Origin: GCA-002708315 sp963676635
GTDB lineage: Bacteria > Bacteroidota > Bacteroidia > Bacteroidales > F082
Direction of reading: 5' to 3'
Length of the DNA stretch: 64,000 nucleotides
Assembly (NCBI GenBank): GCA_963676635.1
Contig: OY781105.1
Span: forward strand, 2,542,001-2,606,000
The notes under the pieces: model-generated
The model's database searches: none
Told to the model about the DNA's origin: nothing
What the model saw: the letters and a program-made list of their open reading frames with translations, nothing else
Translations under genes and position numbers: made by a program
Shown: piece by piece, positions 1-9,146 of the stretch
Layout: each line of letters starts with the position of its first letter
Position numbering within the stretch: the first letter of the stretch is position 1

Positions 1-1113
1 GTTTACAGAAGCACCTTTGATTAAGTTAGAACTAAAGGTACTATCTAAAATATCACGAAAATGTTTTAATGCCTGTATATCATTTTCATGGATAAGACCT
101 CTTTTATCAGGAGGCAGGTTAAGAAGCATAACAGCGTTCCTGCCAACAGATTTGTAATATATTTCCATCAGCTGGTCAGGAGATTTGACCAGAGAATCCT
201 CTTCAGAATGATAAAACCATCCGGGCCTTATTGACACATCACACTGGCCCACAACCCAATTAACACCATCCGGGTCACCTGAATTAAGATAAGCAGGATT
301 TGATTTACCAATTATAATACTATCGCAAGTAATTGTAGACCAAAAGGGGTCGCCGGCAAAACCATGTTCATTACCAATCCAGTGTACATCAGGACCAGCA
401 TCAGAGAATATTTTAATATTAGGCTGTAGATTTCTTGCCAGTGTAAAAATCTCATCCCAACCATAATATGTTTTACTATCAATTTTACGCGTTTCATTGG
501 CACCACCATAATAACCATTACCGCCATTTGCACCATCAAACCAAATCTCGTTTACCTCACCATAATCAGACAGTAACTCGGTAAGCTGATTTTTGTAATA
601 TGTTACATAACCGGGCATACCATAATCACTACGATTTCTATCCCATGGACTAAGATACAATCCGACTTTTAATCCATGTTCATGGCAGGCATCAGTAAAC
701 TCCTTAACAATATCACCTTCACCATTTTTATAAGGACTGTTTTTAATGCTATGATCTGTATACTTACTGGGCCACAAGCAAAAACCATCATGATGTTTAG
801 CAGTAAGAATCAACTCTTTTATTCCAGCATCTTTAGCAGTAAGAACCCATTGTTCAACATCAAGATCAGTAGGATTAAAAACTAATGGATCTTCATCACC
901 GTAACCCCATTCCTTACCTGTAAAAGTATTTGTAGTAAAATGGATAAACCCCACAAATTCCATCTGTTGATAATCCAATAATTTCTGAGGAGGAACAACT
1001 TTACACGTAGTGATATCCATAGGTTTGCTCTCACGATAACTACATGATGATATAATAATTATACCTATAAACAGTATAATAACAGCTAAATTTTTGGTTA
1101 TGTATCTTTTCAT
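1..1113 (-). CDS. Alpha-L-fucosidase, GH29 family, lipoprotein (C-terminus cut off by window edge)
   Basis: The frame reads from an ATG at 1113 to the window edge without a stop, giving 371 codons of a longer gene. It begins with a lipoprotein signal ending ISSC (Cys24). The body has GH29 landmarks: KHHDGFCLWPSKYT, LSPWDRN and IWFDGANGG, whose Asp193 sits where the GH29 nucleophile is expected, and then LLNLPPDKRGLIHENDI, typical of the end of the GH29 catalytic barrel. The enzyme should remove terminal alpha-L-fucose from glycans in the periplasm or at the outer membrane. The missing part would hold the end of the barrel and any C-terminal carbohydrate-binding domains. The family call is firm; linkage preference cannot be read. 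Confidence 0.92.
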   Translation of the reverse strand, partial: MKRYITKNLAVIILFIGIIIISSCSYRESKPMDITTCKVVPPQKLLDYQQMEFVGFIHFTTNTFTGKEWGYGDEDPLVFNPTDLDVEQWVLTAKDAGIKELILTAKHHDGFCLWPSKYTDHSIKNSPYKNGEGDIVKEFTDACHEHGLKVGLYLSPWDRNRSDYGMPGYVTYYKNQLTELLSDYGEVNEIWFDGANGGNGYYGGANETRKIDSKTYYGWDEIFTLARNLQPNIKIFSDAGPDVHWIGNEHGFAGDPFWSTITCDSIIIGKSNPAYLNSGDPDGVNWVVGQCDVSIRPGWFYHSEEDSLVKSPDQLMEIYYKSVGRNAVMLLNLPPDKRGLIHENDIQALKHFRDILDSTFSSNLIKGASVN

Positions 1114-1204
1114 TTATAATATTAATCCTAAGGCATATAAAAATAACACACAAAACTAATGAAATTTAACAGGAAAACGATACCATAAATAACATAACCA
1201 ATAA

Positions 1205-1238
1205 CAAAAAAACGACCACTCAATATTAAGTGGTCGTT
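1205..1238 (-). terminator. Rho-independent terminator downstream of the 1321-1908 gene
   Basis: A perfect 10-bp stem, AACGACCACT paired with AGTGGTCGTT around an 8-nt loop, is followed on the minus strand by a run of T residues. It lies 83 bp beyond the stop of the secreted-protein gene and before the fucosidase start, so the two genes are probably separate units. Confidence 0.85.
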
Positions 1239-1320
1239 CGGAGTTGATTATAATTTACTAAACTAAACCCATAGATAATTTAAAATGCGGAAATTAAATC
1301 TTAGGTTCTGGCTAATAACA

Positions 1321-1908
1321 TTAAATAATAATACTGTTTTTAAATACACGTCCTTCTGATTTAACGAGAATTACGTATTCACCTTTTTTACTTCCTGAAA
1401 AGTCATAAACTCTGTTTACTTTTTCAGCATGTCTTAAGTTTTCACTATAAGCTAAATCGTGTCCTTCATAATACACATCAATAGCTACTGATTGTTTATC
1501 AGCCAGTTCTTTTGAAATATACACATAGTTATTATCTAAAACCACATCTGGCTTTGTAATTGTGTATGCTTCATTTACCTGAACAGAAGCCATATTAGCA
1601 AAAACAGTAACAGGAATAATTGTAATCTGTTTTTGATAATCTACCTCAAAATAGTAGTTAGCATCAGGTAAGTTAGTTAAATCAAAGTTCTTAGAAAATG
1701 TACCTGATTTACCAATAGTTTCATTATACAATATAGAACCATCACTATCCTTAATATATAAGGTAGATCCTTCTTTTACATCATTGAGAGTGAATTCAGT
1801 AACATTAGCGTTTTTGTTGTCACTAGTAATTCCTAGTTCATTTGAATAACTTACCATTGAAGTTAAAATAATAACAAGAACTAAACTTTTTTTAATTAAT
1901 GTTTTCAT
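1321..1908 (-). CDS. Secreted hypothetical protein with beta-sandwich character
   Basis: The 195-residue product starts with a Sec signal peptide (MKTLIKKSLVLVIILTSMVS) and continues as alternating short beta-strand-like stretches with no Cys. The sequence resembles small exported Bacteroidota proteins of the DUF3244 or T9SS-domain-like kind, with phrases such as EGSTLYIKDSDGSILY and the closing GRVFKNSIII. No catalytic motif is visible. It stands alone between its own -7 promoter element at 1959 and a strong terminator, so it is a single-gene unit. The function is unknown; a periplasmic or surface adhesion-like role is only a guess. Confidence 0.7.
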   Translation of the reverse strand: MKTLIKKSLVLVIILTSMVSYSNELGITSDNKNANVTEFTLNDVKEGSTLYIKDSDGSILYNETIGKSGTFSKNFDLTNLPDANYYFEVDYQKQITIIPVTVFANMASVQVNEAYTITKPDVVLDNNYVYISKELADKQSVAIDVYYEGHDLAYSENLRHAEKVNRVYDFSGSKKGEYVILVKSEGRVFKNSIII

Positions 1909-1958
1909 GATTCTTAGTTTTTGTTTATAAATGATTTTGTTTATAAATAATTACGCTG

Positions 1959-1966
1959 CAAAAATA
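1959..1966 (-). promoter_or_regulatory. Bacteroidota -7 promoter element
   Basis: TATTTTTG on the minus strand matches the Bacteroidota sigma-ABfr -7 consensus TAnnTTTG. It lies about 50 bp upstream of the secreted-protein start at 1908. Confidence 0.6.
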
Positions 1967-2107
1967 TCACGGGTTATTGTCACAGAAAACATCAAATTTG
2001 ACCACTTTATATACAGAATTAACATTAATTAATTGTTAAGTACATATTAAGGGTAATTTTGTATAGTTTTAGGTTAATTGTATATAATTACTTAAAAATA
2101 TTTATTG

Positions 2108-2115
2108 TAATTTTG
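2108..2115 (+). promoter_or_regulatory. Bacteroidota -7 promoter element for the AraC regulator
   Basis: TAATTTTG fits TAnnTTTG and lies 24 bp before the ATG at 2139, implying a leader of roughly 15-20 nt. Confidence 0.6.
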
Positions 2116-2138
2116 AAAACTCAACAAACTTATTCTGC

Positions 2139-3011
2139 ATGAATACTAATAATCCTGCATTTGAAAGAGTTAGCCCGGGGTTTGGCAGTTCTGTTTTGGT
2201 AAGACAACATACGGAAGAGGCTGTTATTAATCATGCTTCATGGCATTTTCACCCTGAAATTGAGCTTGTTTACGTTGATAAAGGTCAGGGTAAACGCCAT
2301 ATTGGAAATCATTTGTCCTATTTTCACAAAAATCAATTGATATTATTAGGAGCAAATTTACCACATCATGGTTTTAGCGACAGGTTTACACCCAGAGGTT
2401 CAGAAACTATTGTACAGTTTAAACCAGATTTCCTCGGCGAAAATTTCTTTCAAATACCAGAAACAAAATCTATTTCCACACTCTTTGAAAGAGCTAAAAA
2501 AGGTATTGCATATAAAAAAGAAACAATAAAGTATGTAGGTCCTAAGATTCAGAAACTAATGGAATTTGAAGGATTTGAAAGAATACTTTTACTACTTGAA
2601 ATACTACATGATCTTGCTATATCAGACTATTATACACTTTTAAATGTAGATGGTTTTGCTTTTGAAACCACACGAGAAAGCAGTTCAAAGATTGACCATA
2701 TTTTTAAACACGTAAACAAAAACTTCGACAGACAAATATCGTTAGAAGAAATATCCAGTGAAGCAAACATGACTGTACCAGCTTTTTGCAGATACTTTAA
2801 AAAAGCTACGGGAAAAACATTTACTAAAATGGTTAATGAATATCGTATTGTACATGCAACAAAACTCTTATCAGAAAGCACAAAAAGCGTTACTGATATT
2901 TGCTTTGAATGTGGTTTCAATAATTTCTCACACTTTAACAAACAATTTAAAGAATTCACCGGAAAGAGTGCATCAGGCTATAGAAGTGATATAAAAAGAA
3001 TAGTACAATAG
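2139..3011 (+). CDS. AraC-family transcriptional regulator with N-terminal cupin
   Basis: The protein has 290 residues. The first 110 or so form a cupin-like sensor (HASWHFHPEIELVYVDKGQGK, with later HH pairs), typical of sugar-responsive AraC regulators. The C-terminal 100 residues hold two helix-turn-helix motifs: ISLEEISSEANMTVPAFCRYFKKATG, and VTDICFECGFNNFSHFNKQFK ending in the family signature G..ASGYR. It should bind DNA and control a nearby or distant carbohydrate or stress operon. The target is not evident: it faces away from the secreted-protein gene, 230 bp away, and converges on cysS with only 24 bp between the stops. Confidence 0.9.
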   Translation: MNTNNPAFERVSPGFGSSVLVRQHTEEAVINHASWHFHPEIELVYVDKGQGKRHIGNHLSYFHKNQLILLGANLPHHGFSDRFTPRGSETIVQFKPDFLGENFFQIPETKSISTLFERAKKGIAYKKETIKYVGPKIQKLMEFEGFERILLLLEILHDLAISDYYTLLNVDGFAFETTRESSSKIDHIFKHVNKNFDRQISLEEISSEANMTVPAFCRYFKKATGKTFTKMVNEYRIVHATKLLSESTKSVTDICFECGFNNFSHFNKQFKEFTGKSASGYRSDIKRIVQ

Positions 3012-3035
3012 GAGATAACAAGAGTAAAGTATTAT

Positions 3036-4508
3036 TTACTCACGACTCCACTCAGCTCCATCTTTAGTATCTTTAATAGAAATATTTAATTTACCAAGTT
3101 CATCGCGAATACTATCAGCTGTTGCCCAGTCTTTATTTTTCTTAGCATTATGGCGTATTTCAAGAATAGTATGCATCAAATCATCAACAAGAGTATCATC
3201 ACCACCAGTAGCCACGTTCTCATTTCTTAGTCCCAGAATATCAAACACAAAGATATCAAATAAGCTTTTCACCCTGTCAATGTCCACCTGGGAAAGAGTC
3301 TCTTTGCCATCATTAACCTGATTTATCACTTTGGAGAAATCAAAAAGATGAGCAATAGCAATAGGAGTATTGAAGTCGTCATTCATAGCAGCAAAGAACT
3401 TCTCTTTAAGCGAAGAAATATCAGTTGATGATTTCTCTGAAGCATTAAGTTTTTTAATCACTTCCACAGTATTTATAAGTTTCTGCATACCCTTTTCAGC
3501 AGCCTTCAAAGCTTCATTAGAGAAATCGACAGTACTTCTGTAATGCGCCTGCAGAATAAAGAATCTAATAGTCATTGGGCTATAAGCCTGATCAAGTGAA
3601 CTATGCTCACCACTGAAAAATTCATTAAGAGTAATAAAATTATTCAGCGACTTACCCATTTTCTGTCCGTTAATAGTAATCATATTGTTATGCATCCAAT
3701 ATCGAACCGGATCATGTCCACGGCATGCATTCGACTGTGCAATTTCTGATTCATGATGAGGAAAAAGCAAATCCATTCCACCACCATGTATATCGAAAGT
3801 CTCACCAAGATATTTGGCACCCATAGCAGAACATTCAAGATGCCATCCGGGATAACCTTCACTCCACGGTGACGGCCAATGCATAATATGTTTAGGATCT
3901 GTCTTTTTCCAAAGAGCAAAATCAAAATTGTTTTTCTTTTCATCCTGCCCTGACAGAGCTCTTGTATTTTTCAACAAATCTTCAGTCTTTCTTCCTGACA
4001 ATTTGCCATATTTATAATCTTTACTGTACTTCTCAACATCAAAATAAACCGATCCTTCAGACTCATAAGCATAACCATTATCAAGAATCTGTTTTACCAA
4101 TTCAATCTGTTCAATAATATGACCAGAAGCTGTTGGTTCGATACTTGGATGAAGCACATTCAATTGATCCATATTAATGTGATACCTATCGGTAAAATAC
4201 TTTACAACCTCCATAGGTTCCAGTTCTTCCAACCTTGCTTTCTTGCCAATCTTATCTTCACCTTCGTCAGCATCATTTTCCAAATGGCCAACATCAGTAA
4301 TATTACGGACATATCTTACTTTATACCCCAAATACTTCAGATAACGAAAAACAATATCAAAAGTAATTGCCGGTCGGGCATGACCCAAATGAGCATCACC
4401 ATAAACAGTAGGACCACAAACATACATTCCAACATGTGGAGGCATTATTGGTTCAAACCTTTCTTTAGTTTTTGATAATGTATTGTATATATGAAGGTTA
4501 TTGTCCAT
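3036..4508 (-). CDS. cysS: Cysteine--tRNA ligase
   Basis: This class I synthetase charges tRNA-Cys with cysteine. The 490-residue protein has a zinc-ligand Cys31 in YVCGPTVYGDAHLGH, the HIGH-type motif HLGH at 40-43, the zinc-site block HLECSAMGAKYLG followed by FDIHGGGMDLLFPHHE, and KMGKS (a KMSKS variant) at 283-287. The length is normal and the C-terminal DALR-type and anticodon regions are present. A -7 element lies 23 bp upstream. The matching tRNA-Cys gene is also in this window, at 50.3 kb. Confidence 0.98.
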   Translation of the reverse strand: MDNNLHIYNTLSKTKERFEPIMPPHVGMYVCGPTVYGDAHLGHARPAITFDIVFRYLKYLGYKVRYVRNITDVGHLENDADEGEDKIGKKARLEELEPMEVVKYFTDRYHINMDQLNVLHPSIEPTASGHIIEQIELVKQILDNGYAYESEGSVYFDVEKYSKDYKYGKLSGRKTEDLLKNTRALSGQDEKKNNFDFALWKKTDPKHIMHWPSPWSEGYPGWHLECSAMGAKYLGETFDIHGGGMDLLFPHHESEIAQSNACRGHDPVRYWMHNNMITINGQKMGKSLNNFITLNEFFSGEHSSLDQAYSPMTIRFFILQAHYRSTVDFSNEALKAAEKGMQKLINTVEVIKKLNASEKSSTDISSLKEKFFAAMNDDFNTPIAIAHLFDFSKVINQVNDGKETLSQVDIDRVKSLFDIFVFDILGLRNENVATGGDDTLVDDLMHTILEIRHNAKKNKDWATADSIRDELGKLNISIKDTKDGAEWSRE

Positions 4509-4530
4509 AACGTTACTGTTTTATGAATTG

Positions 4531-4538
4531 CAAAAGTA
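4531..4538 (-). promoter_or_regulatory. Bacteroidota -7 promoter element for cysS
   Basis: TACTTTTG on the minus strand fits TAnnTTTG and ends 23 bp upstream of the cysS ATG at 4508. Confidence 0.65.
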
Positions 4539-4598
4539 TAGAAAAATAATCTATTTTAATATTGGAGAAACAATCAAAGTAATGTAAAATTTACCATA

Positions 4599-5711
4599 TC
4601 AAAACATTTTCACGAAACATCTACGACGTTTATGTTGTACATGATCATAGTTTTTCCATGTTGTAGCTCCTTTTAAGTTTGTTTCAAACATTCCTGTTGT
4701 CTCCACATATTTAACACCATTTTCCAACATTGATTGCTGCAGTTCGTTTATTAAAATAGCAGGAAGTCCTAACTTCTGATATTGTGGATCAACACCCGTA
4801 AGCAACAGATCCATCACTTCAGGATTTTTCAAAGCTTTCATTATGTGAATAGCACCCAAAGGCAATAATTTACCTCGTGCTTTCTGCATTGCTTTTGACA
4901 GACTTGGCAAACCAACGATAAAAGCAACGAGTTTACCATCCTTTTTAATAACAACAATATACTTTGGCAGCAACACATCCATATATTTTTTGGACGCACT
5001 TTCAATAAGTTTATCAGAAAAAGGAGCCACATAAGGAAGCTCATCAAAAGCTTTATTTAAAAGATGAAACACATCATTAAGATAAAGCTTCATATCACTT
5101 TTTTCCTTGAAATGAATAACTTCCAGATTATTCCGCTTTTTAATAATGTCAACAAGTCTGGTAGCCTTTTCAGGAATTTCTTCAATTTTCAATCTGAATT
5201 CAACCCAGTCATTTTCTTTTTCATAACCAAGGTCTTCAATCAGTTTCTGCATATAAGGCCAATGCATGACAGAAGCAATAGAGGGAAGATAATCAAAGCC
5301 TTCAATAAGCAATCCCTGATTATCAAGGTTAGTAAATCCAAGAGGACCATGAACACCTTTCATACCTTGCTTTTTAATCCACTTTTCAGCAGTTTTAAAA
5401 AGTTTAGAAGAAACTTCACTATCGTCAACGCATTCAAAGCGCGTAAACCGGCCCATTTCAACACCAATCTTTTTATTATAATCCTTGTTGATAATAGCAC
5501 CTATCCGGCCAACACATTTTTTATTTTTCCAGGCCGTCCAGAATTTAGCATCACAAAAGTCAAAAGCCGGATTTGTTTCTGGCGAAAGCTGTTTAAGCTC
5601 ATCACTTTTCATTGGAGGAACCCAATATTCATTCTTTTTATAAAGTCTGAATTGAAAATCAACAAATTCCCTTTTATCCCGTTCCGAAATAACCTCTTTT
5701 ATTTCAATCAT
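4599..5711 (-). CDS. GNAT-like N-acetyltransferase family protein (YghO-like)
   Basis: The 370-residue soluble protein belongs to a widespread Bacteroidota family annotated as GNAT-like hypothetical proteins. Seen here are an N-terminal segment with FRLYKKNEYWVPPM, a block GPLGFTNLDNQGLLIEGFD, and a C-terminal acetyltransferase-like fold ending with QYQKLGLPAILINELQQSM, which resembles the acetyl-CoA-binding loop of GNAT enzymes. The substrate is unknown. It is a single gene with its own -7 element, between cysS (same strand, 90 bp downstream) and the divergent threonine dehydrogenase gene. Confidence 0.7.
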   Translation of the reverse strand: MIEIKEVISERDKREFVDFQFRLYKKNEYWVPPMKSDELKQLSPETNPAFDFCDAKFWTAWKNKKCVGRIGAIINKDYNKKIGVEMGRFTRFECVDDSEVSSKLFKTAEKWIKKQGMKGVHGPLGFTNLDNQGLLIEGFDYLPSIASVMHWPYMQKLIEDLGYEKENDWVEFRLKIEEIPEKATRLVDIIKKRNNLEVIHFKEKSDMKLYLNDVFHLLNKAFDELPYVAPFSDKLIESASKKYMDVLLPKYIVVIKKDGKLVAFIVGLPSLSKAMQKARGKLLPLGAIHIMKALKNPEVMDLLLTGVDPQYQKLGLPAILINELQQSMLENGVKYVETTGMFETNLKGATTWKNYDHVQHKRRRCFVKMF

Positions 5712-5737
5712 ATAGCATTCAATATTCCAATATACTG

Positions 5738-5745
5738 CAAATATA
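5738..5745 (-). promoter_or_regulatory. Bacteroidota -7 promoter element for the GNAT-like gene
   Basis: TATATTTG on the minus strand, 27 bp upstream of the start at 5711. It is one half of a divergent promoter region shared with the gene at 5830. Confidence 0.6.
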
Positions 5746-5800
5746 CTACATCAAAACCAGTGAAAGCTTATTTTGTATGACTTTTAAACAAAATAGTTTA

Positions 5801-5808
5801 TAAATTTG
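5801..5808 (+). promoter_or_regulatory. Bacteroidota -7 promoter element deciding the start of the threonine dehydrogenase gene
   Basis: TAAATTTG fits TAnnTTTG. A possible TTG start at 5806 lies inside this element, so translation more likely begins at the ATG at 5824 or 5830. Confidence 0.6.
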
Positions 5809-5829
5809 TGGCTTCTAAAAAAAATGGCA

Positions 5830-6807
5830 ATGGAGAAGATATTAGTTATTGGCTGTTCAGGACAAATAGGATCAGAACTTGTTCTAGAACTTAGAAAAAT
5901 GTATGGCGACAACAATGTGTTCGCTACGGATATAAAAAATCCAAACGATGAAGTACGCAAATCAGGACCCTTTCAGATTCTTGATGTACTTGATTTTGAC
6001 AATTTACTTCATTTTGTAGTACGGCATAAAATCACACAGATTTATAATCTTGCTGCTGTTCTTTCAGGAAATGCAGAAAAGATACCATTACAAGCATGGG
6101 ATATAAACATGAGAGCTTTAATGAATACACTTATGGCAGCACAACAATCAGATGCTAAGAAGCTATTCTGGCCCAGCTCAATAGCTGTATTTGGTCCGAC
6201 TACACCACGAGTTAATACACCACAGCTTACAGTAATGGAACCTAATACTGTTTATGGTATATCAAAAGTTGCAGGTGAGCGATGGGGTGAATATTATTAT
6301 AATAGGTATGGTGTTGACTTTCGCAGTGTTCGTTATCCGGGACTTATAAGCTATAAAACAGAACCAGGAGGTGGAACAACAGATTATGCTGTTGAAATTT
6401 TCTTCCAGGCATTAAAACATGGTTGCTATGAATGTTTCCTCAGTGAAAATACCGCTCTTCCAATGATGTTTATGGATGATGCCATTGCTAATACTATTAA
6501 ACTTATGGAAGCCGACAGTGATAAACTAAGTCTTCGTTCAAGCTATAATATGGCAGGTATATCATTTACTCCTAAACAAATCTCCGACGAAATTAAAAAA
6601 CATCTTCCTGATTTTAAAATGAAATATAAACCTGATTTCCGTCAGGCTATCGCTGATAGCTGGCCAGCCAGTATTGATGATAGCGTAGCCAGGAGAGACT
6701 GGGGATTGCATGATGAATATGATCTTCAGAAAATGACAAAACATATGCTTACAAAGATAAAAGAAAGATTATCTGAACTTCCGGATGAAGAAAACCCTTG
6801 TGATTAA
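5830..6807 (+). CDS. NAD-dependent L-threonine 3-dehydrogenase, short-chain/epimerase type
   Basis: This extended short-chain dehydrogenase of 325 residues oxidises L-threonine to 2-amino-3-ketobutyrate with NAD. It has the Rossmann glycine motif VIGCSGQIG at the N-terminus, LAAVLSG, a WPSSIAVFG strand with the catalytic Ser, and the YGISKVAGE active-site Tyr/Lys block. The stretch RYPGLISYKTEPGGGTTDYAVEIFF is characteristic of the UDP-galactose-epimerase-like threonine dehydrogenases of Bacteroidota. The start is set at MEKILVIG (5830) because the upstream TTG lies inside the promoter element; an ATG at 5824 is the alternative. The 2-amino-3-ketobutyrate ligase is not next door. Confidence 0.85.
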   Translation: MEKILVIGCSGQIGSELVLELRKMYGDNNVFATDIKNPNDEVRKSGPFQILDVLDFDNLLHFVVRHKITQIYNLAAVLSGNAEKIPLQAWDINMRALMNTLMAAQQSDAKKLFWPSSIAVFGPTTPRVNTPQLTVMEPNTVYGISKVAGERWGEYYYNRYGVDFRSVRYPGLISYKTEPGGGTTDYAVEIFFQALKHGCYECFLSENTALPMMFMDDAIANTIKLMEADSDKLSLRSSYNMAGISFTPKQISDEIKKHLPDFKMKYKPDFRQAIADSWPASIDDSVARRDWGLHDEYDLQKMTKHMLTKIKERLSELPDEENPCD

Positions 6808-6828
6808 TTTTTAATTCAATCATATTTA

Positions 6829-6836
6829 TATCTTTG
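6829..6836 (+). promoter_or_regulatory. Bacteroidota -7 promoter element for the TPR kinase
   Basis: TATCTTTG lies 27 bp before the TTG start at 6864, between the dehydrogenase stop and the kinase gene. Confidence 0.6.
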
Positions 6837-6863
6837 GACAATAAATAATCATTTTTAAATAGA

Positions 6864-8990
6864 TTGAAAAAAAATTTTTGCTTAATATTTTTCATTCTTA
6901 CTGTATCTATTGGCTATAGTGCGTCTGAAATTGATAGTCTTAAAAACATCATCAACACAACCGAAAATAATTCGGTTCGTGTTGATGCTCTTTTTAAATT
7001 AACTGAAAATTTTATTACAGTTAATTTTGATTCTACAGATAAATACCTGAATATAGTTTACCAACAAATTGATACATCCAATGACATTAAAAATCTAGCA
7101 TTGTATTATCAATATATGGGCCGTATTGAAGATAAAAAATACCAGCTTAATAAGTCTCTGATTTATTTAAAGAAAAGTCTTTCTCTTTATAATTCAATGA
7201 ATGATAAAAAAAATAAAGCAATAATATTAAATTTAATTGGTACAACATGGCATGATTCTCTTCAATATGATTCTGCTATTTATTACTTCGAACAATCTTT
7301 TAAAAACACTGATACCATAACACAAAAACATCAGCTGGCGGCAACTTACAATAATTTAGCCAATAGCTATACTAAGATGAATAACAATGTTCTTGCTATT
7401 GACAACTATTTTAAAGCATTAAATATTTTTCACGAATTAGGAAATTATAAGAGTGAGGCTGTAACTCTAGGTAATATTGGTTCTGTAAACAATGATAATT
7501 TTCATTATAAAGAAGCAATTACGTACATAAAAAAAGCGATTGATCTAAATAAAAAGTATAATAATTTGCGAAATTTGTGCACAAACTATAACCTAATTGC
7601 ATTTGTTTACAAAAACCTAAATATTAATGATACAGCATTATATTATTATAATGAATCAGTAAAAATATCAGAAGAATCAAATTTCGTATACAGTCTTGCA
7701 CAGTCATTACACAATATAGGAGCAACTTACATTCAAATGGAAGAATTCAATAAAGCTGAAAAGTATATCGATAAATCTCTGGAGCTTTCTGAAGATTTAT
7801 CCTTAAATTTTGGCAAAATGATAAACTTACTTTCAAAAGCAGATATTTATATACACAATAAAGAATTTGACAAAGCTGAAAATGTAATTTTAGAAGCATT
7901 TCAGTATTCTGATAATACATATGAATTCGAAAAAGAGGCCTTTGATAAACTAACAAAAATTTATAAAGCTAAACATAACTACAAGAAAGCTTTGGAATAT
8001 CTGGAAAAGTTTAATGTTATAAATGATACTCTGGAAAAAAGAAAACGTGTTTCAGAATTCAACGAAATTAAAACGCGTTACGAAACGGAACAAAAAGAAA
8101 CTGAAAATAAATTACTTAAACAAGAAAACAGAAACCAGACTCTTATTATTAATCGACAACGAATACTCGTTATTACTGCAATATTAGTAATAATAACAAT
8201 TATTTCTTTTCTTGTATTACTCATTATCAGACGTAAAAGAAGAAAACAGCATATTATCGAACTTAAAGCAAAAAACGATATAATTGAAAAAAAATCAAAG
8301 GAACTTAATGATTCAAATAAAACTAAAGACAAATTATTTTCTATTGTTTCGCATGATTTAAGATCTCCTTTTACAGGATTATTAGGATTTTCATCAATGC
8401 TTCAGGAAGAAATTCAAAATTGTAAATCAAATAAAATTGAATTATACTCAAATCAAATACATAATTCTACAAGAAATGCTTTTGAACTACTTGAAAATCT
8501 TCTTACATGGTCGAAAGCTCAACAAAATCAAATTGTTCCAAATCCTTTAGTAATTAACCTTTATGACACAATAGGAGAAATCATTTCTTCAATACATACA
8601 AAAATAAATGAAAAAAACATTTCACTTAAAATAGAGATAGATAAAAAACAAACACTACTAATTGATAAGAATATTCTTGTAATTATTATAAGAAACCTTG
8701 TAAACAATGCCATAAAATTTACACCTGAAGGAGGAAGAATAATAATTGGTTACGAAAAAAAAGATACAAGTAACATTGTTTATGTTAAAGACAATGGAAT
8801 AGGCTTTGATGATATTGTTAAAAACAAAATCCTTGGCGAAGAAAACTACACCACAAAAGGTACAAATAACGAATCAGGTTCAGGACTTGGCTTAATGCTT
8901 ATTAAAGATTTTATAAATCGTATTAACGGAATACTTGATATTCAAAGTAAACCAGGTGAAGGTAGTATATTCAGTATAATATTCCCTTAA
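6864..8990 (+). CDS. TPR-containing sensor histidine kinase
   Basis: The 708-residue membrane kinase starts at a TTG. Order of parts: a signal-like hydrophobic N-terminus, about six tetratricopeptide repeats (roughly residues 50-390; for example NNLANSYTKMNNNVLAIDNYFKAL), a coiled coil, one transmembrane helix near 433-455, and a HisKA domain with SIVSHDLRSPF carrying His497. The ATPase domain follows, with N box NLVNNAIKF, G1 DNGIGF and G2 SGSGLGLMLIKDF. The sensor part lies in the periplasm. No response regulator gene is adjacent, so its partner is elsewhere. It is transcribed alone. Confidence 0.92.
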   Translation: MKKNFCLIFFILTVSIGYSASEIDSLKNIINTTENNSVRVDALFKLTENFITVNFDSTDKYLNIVYQQIDTSNDIKNLALYYQYMGRIEDKKYQLNKSLIYLKKSLSLYNSMNDKKNKAIILNLIGTTWHDSLQYDSAIYYFEQSFKNTDTITQKHQLAATYNNLANSYTKMNNNVLAIDNYFKALNIFHELGNYKSEAVTLGNIGSVNNDNFHYKEAITYIKKAIDLNKKYNNLRNLCTNYNLIAFVYKNLNINDTALYYYNESVKISEESNFVYSLAQSLHNIGATYIQMEEFNKAEKYIDKSLELSEDLSLNFGKMINLLSKADIYIHNKEFDKAENVILEAFQYSDNTYEFEKEAFDKLTKIYKAKHNYKKALEYLEKFNVINDTLEKRKRVSEFNEIKTRYETEQKETENKLLKQENRNQTLIINRQRILVITAILVIITIISFLVLLIIRRKRRKQHIIELKAKNDIIEKKSKELNDSNKTKDKLFSIVSHDLRSPFTGLLGFSSMLQEEIQNCKSNKIELYSNQIHNSTRNAFELLENLLTWSKAQQNQIVPNPLVINLYDTIGEIISSIHTKINEKNISLKIEIDKKQTLLIDKNILVIIIRNLVNNAIKFTPEGGRIIIGYEKKDTSNIVYVKDNGIGFDDIVKNKILGEENYTTKGTNNESGSGLGLMLIKDFINRINGILDIQSKPGEGSIFSIIFP

Positions 8991-9146
8991 AATTCATAAT
9001 CTATCAAAATTTAAATACTTTATCCATTTGTGTTTGATTATTACAAATTATACAATCAAAGTACTTATACCATAGATTTGGAAGTCAAAACAACTTTTCA
9101 ATAAAGTACAATAGCAAAAAAACAGAATAATAAGTTTTTTAAATTA

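Noticed and set aside
5064..5780. 238-residue open frame on the plus strand
   Set aside because: It is the antisense shadow of the GNAT-like gene; composition (Phe/Asn/Ile-rich, no family pattern) is that of a reverse frame.
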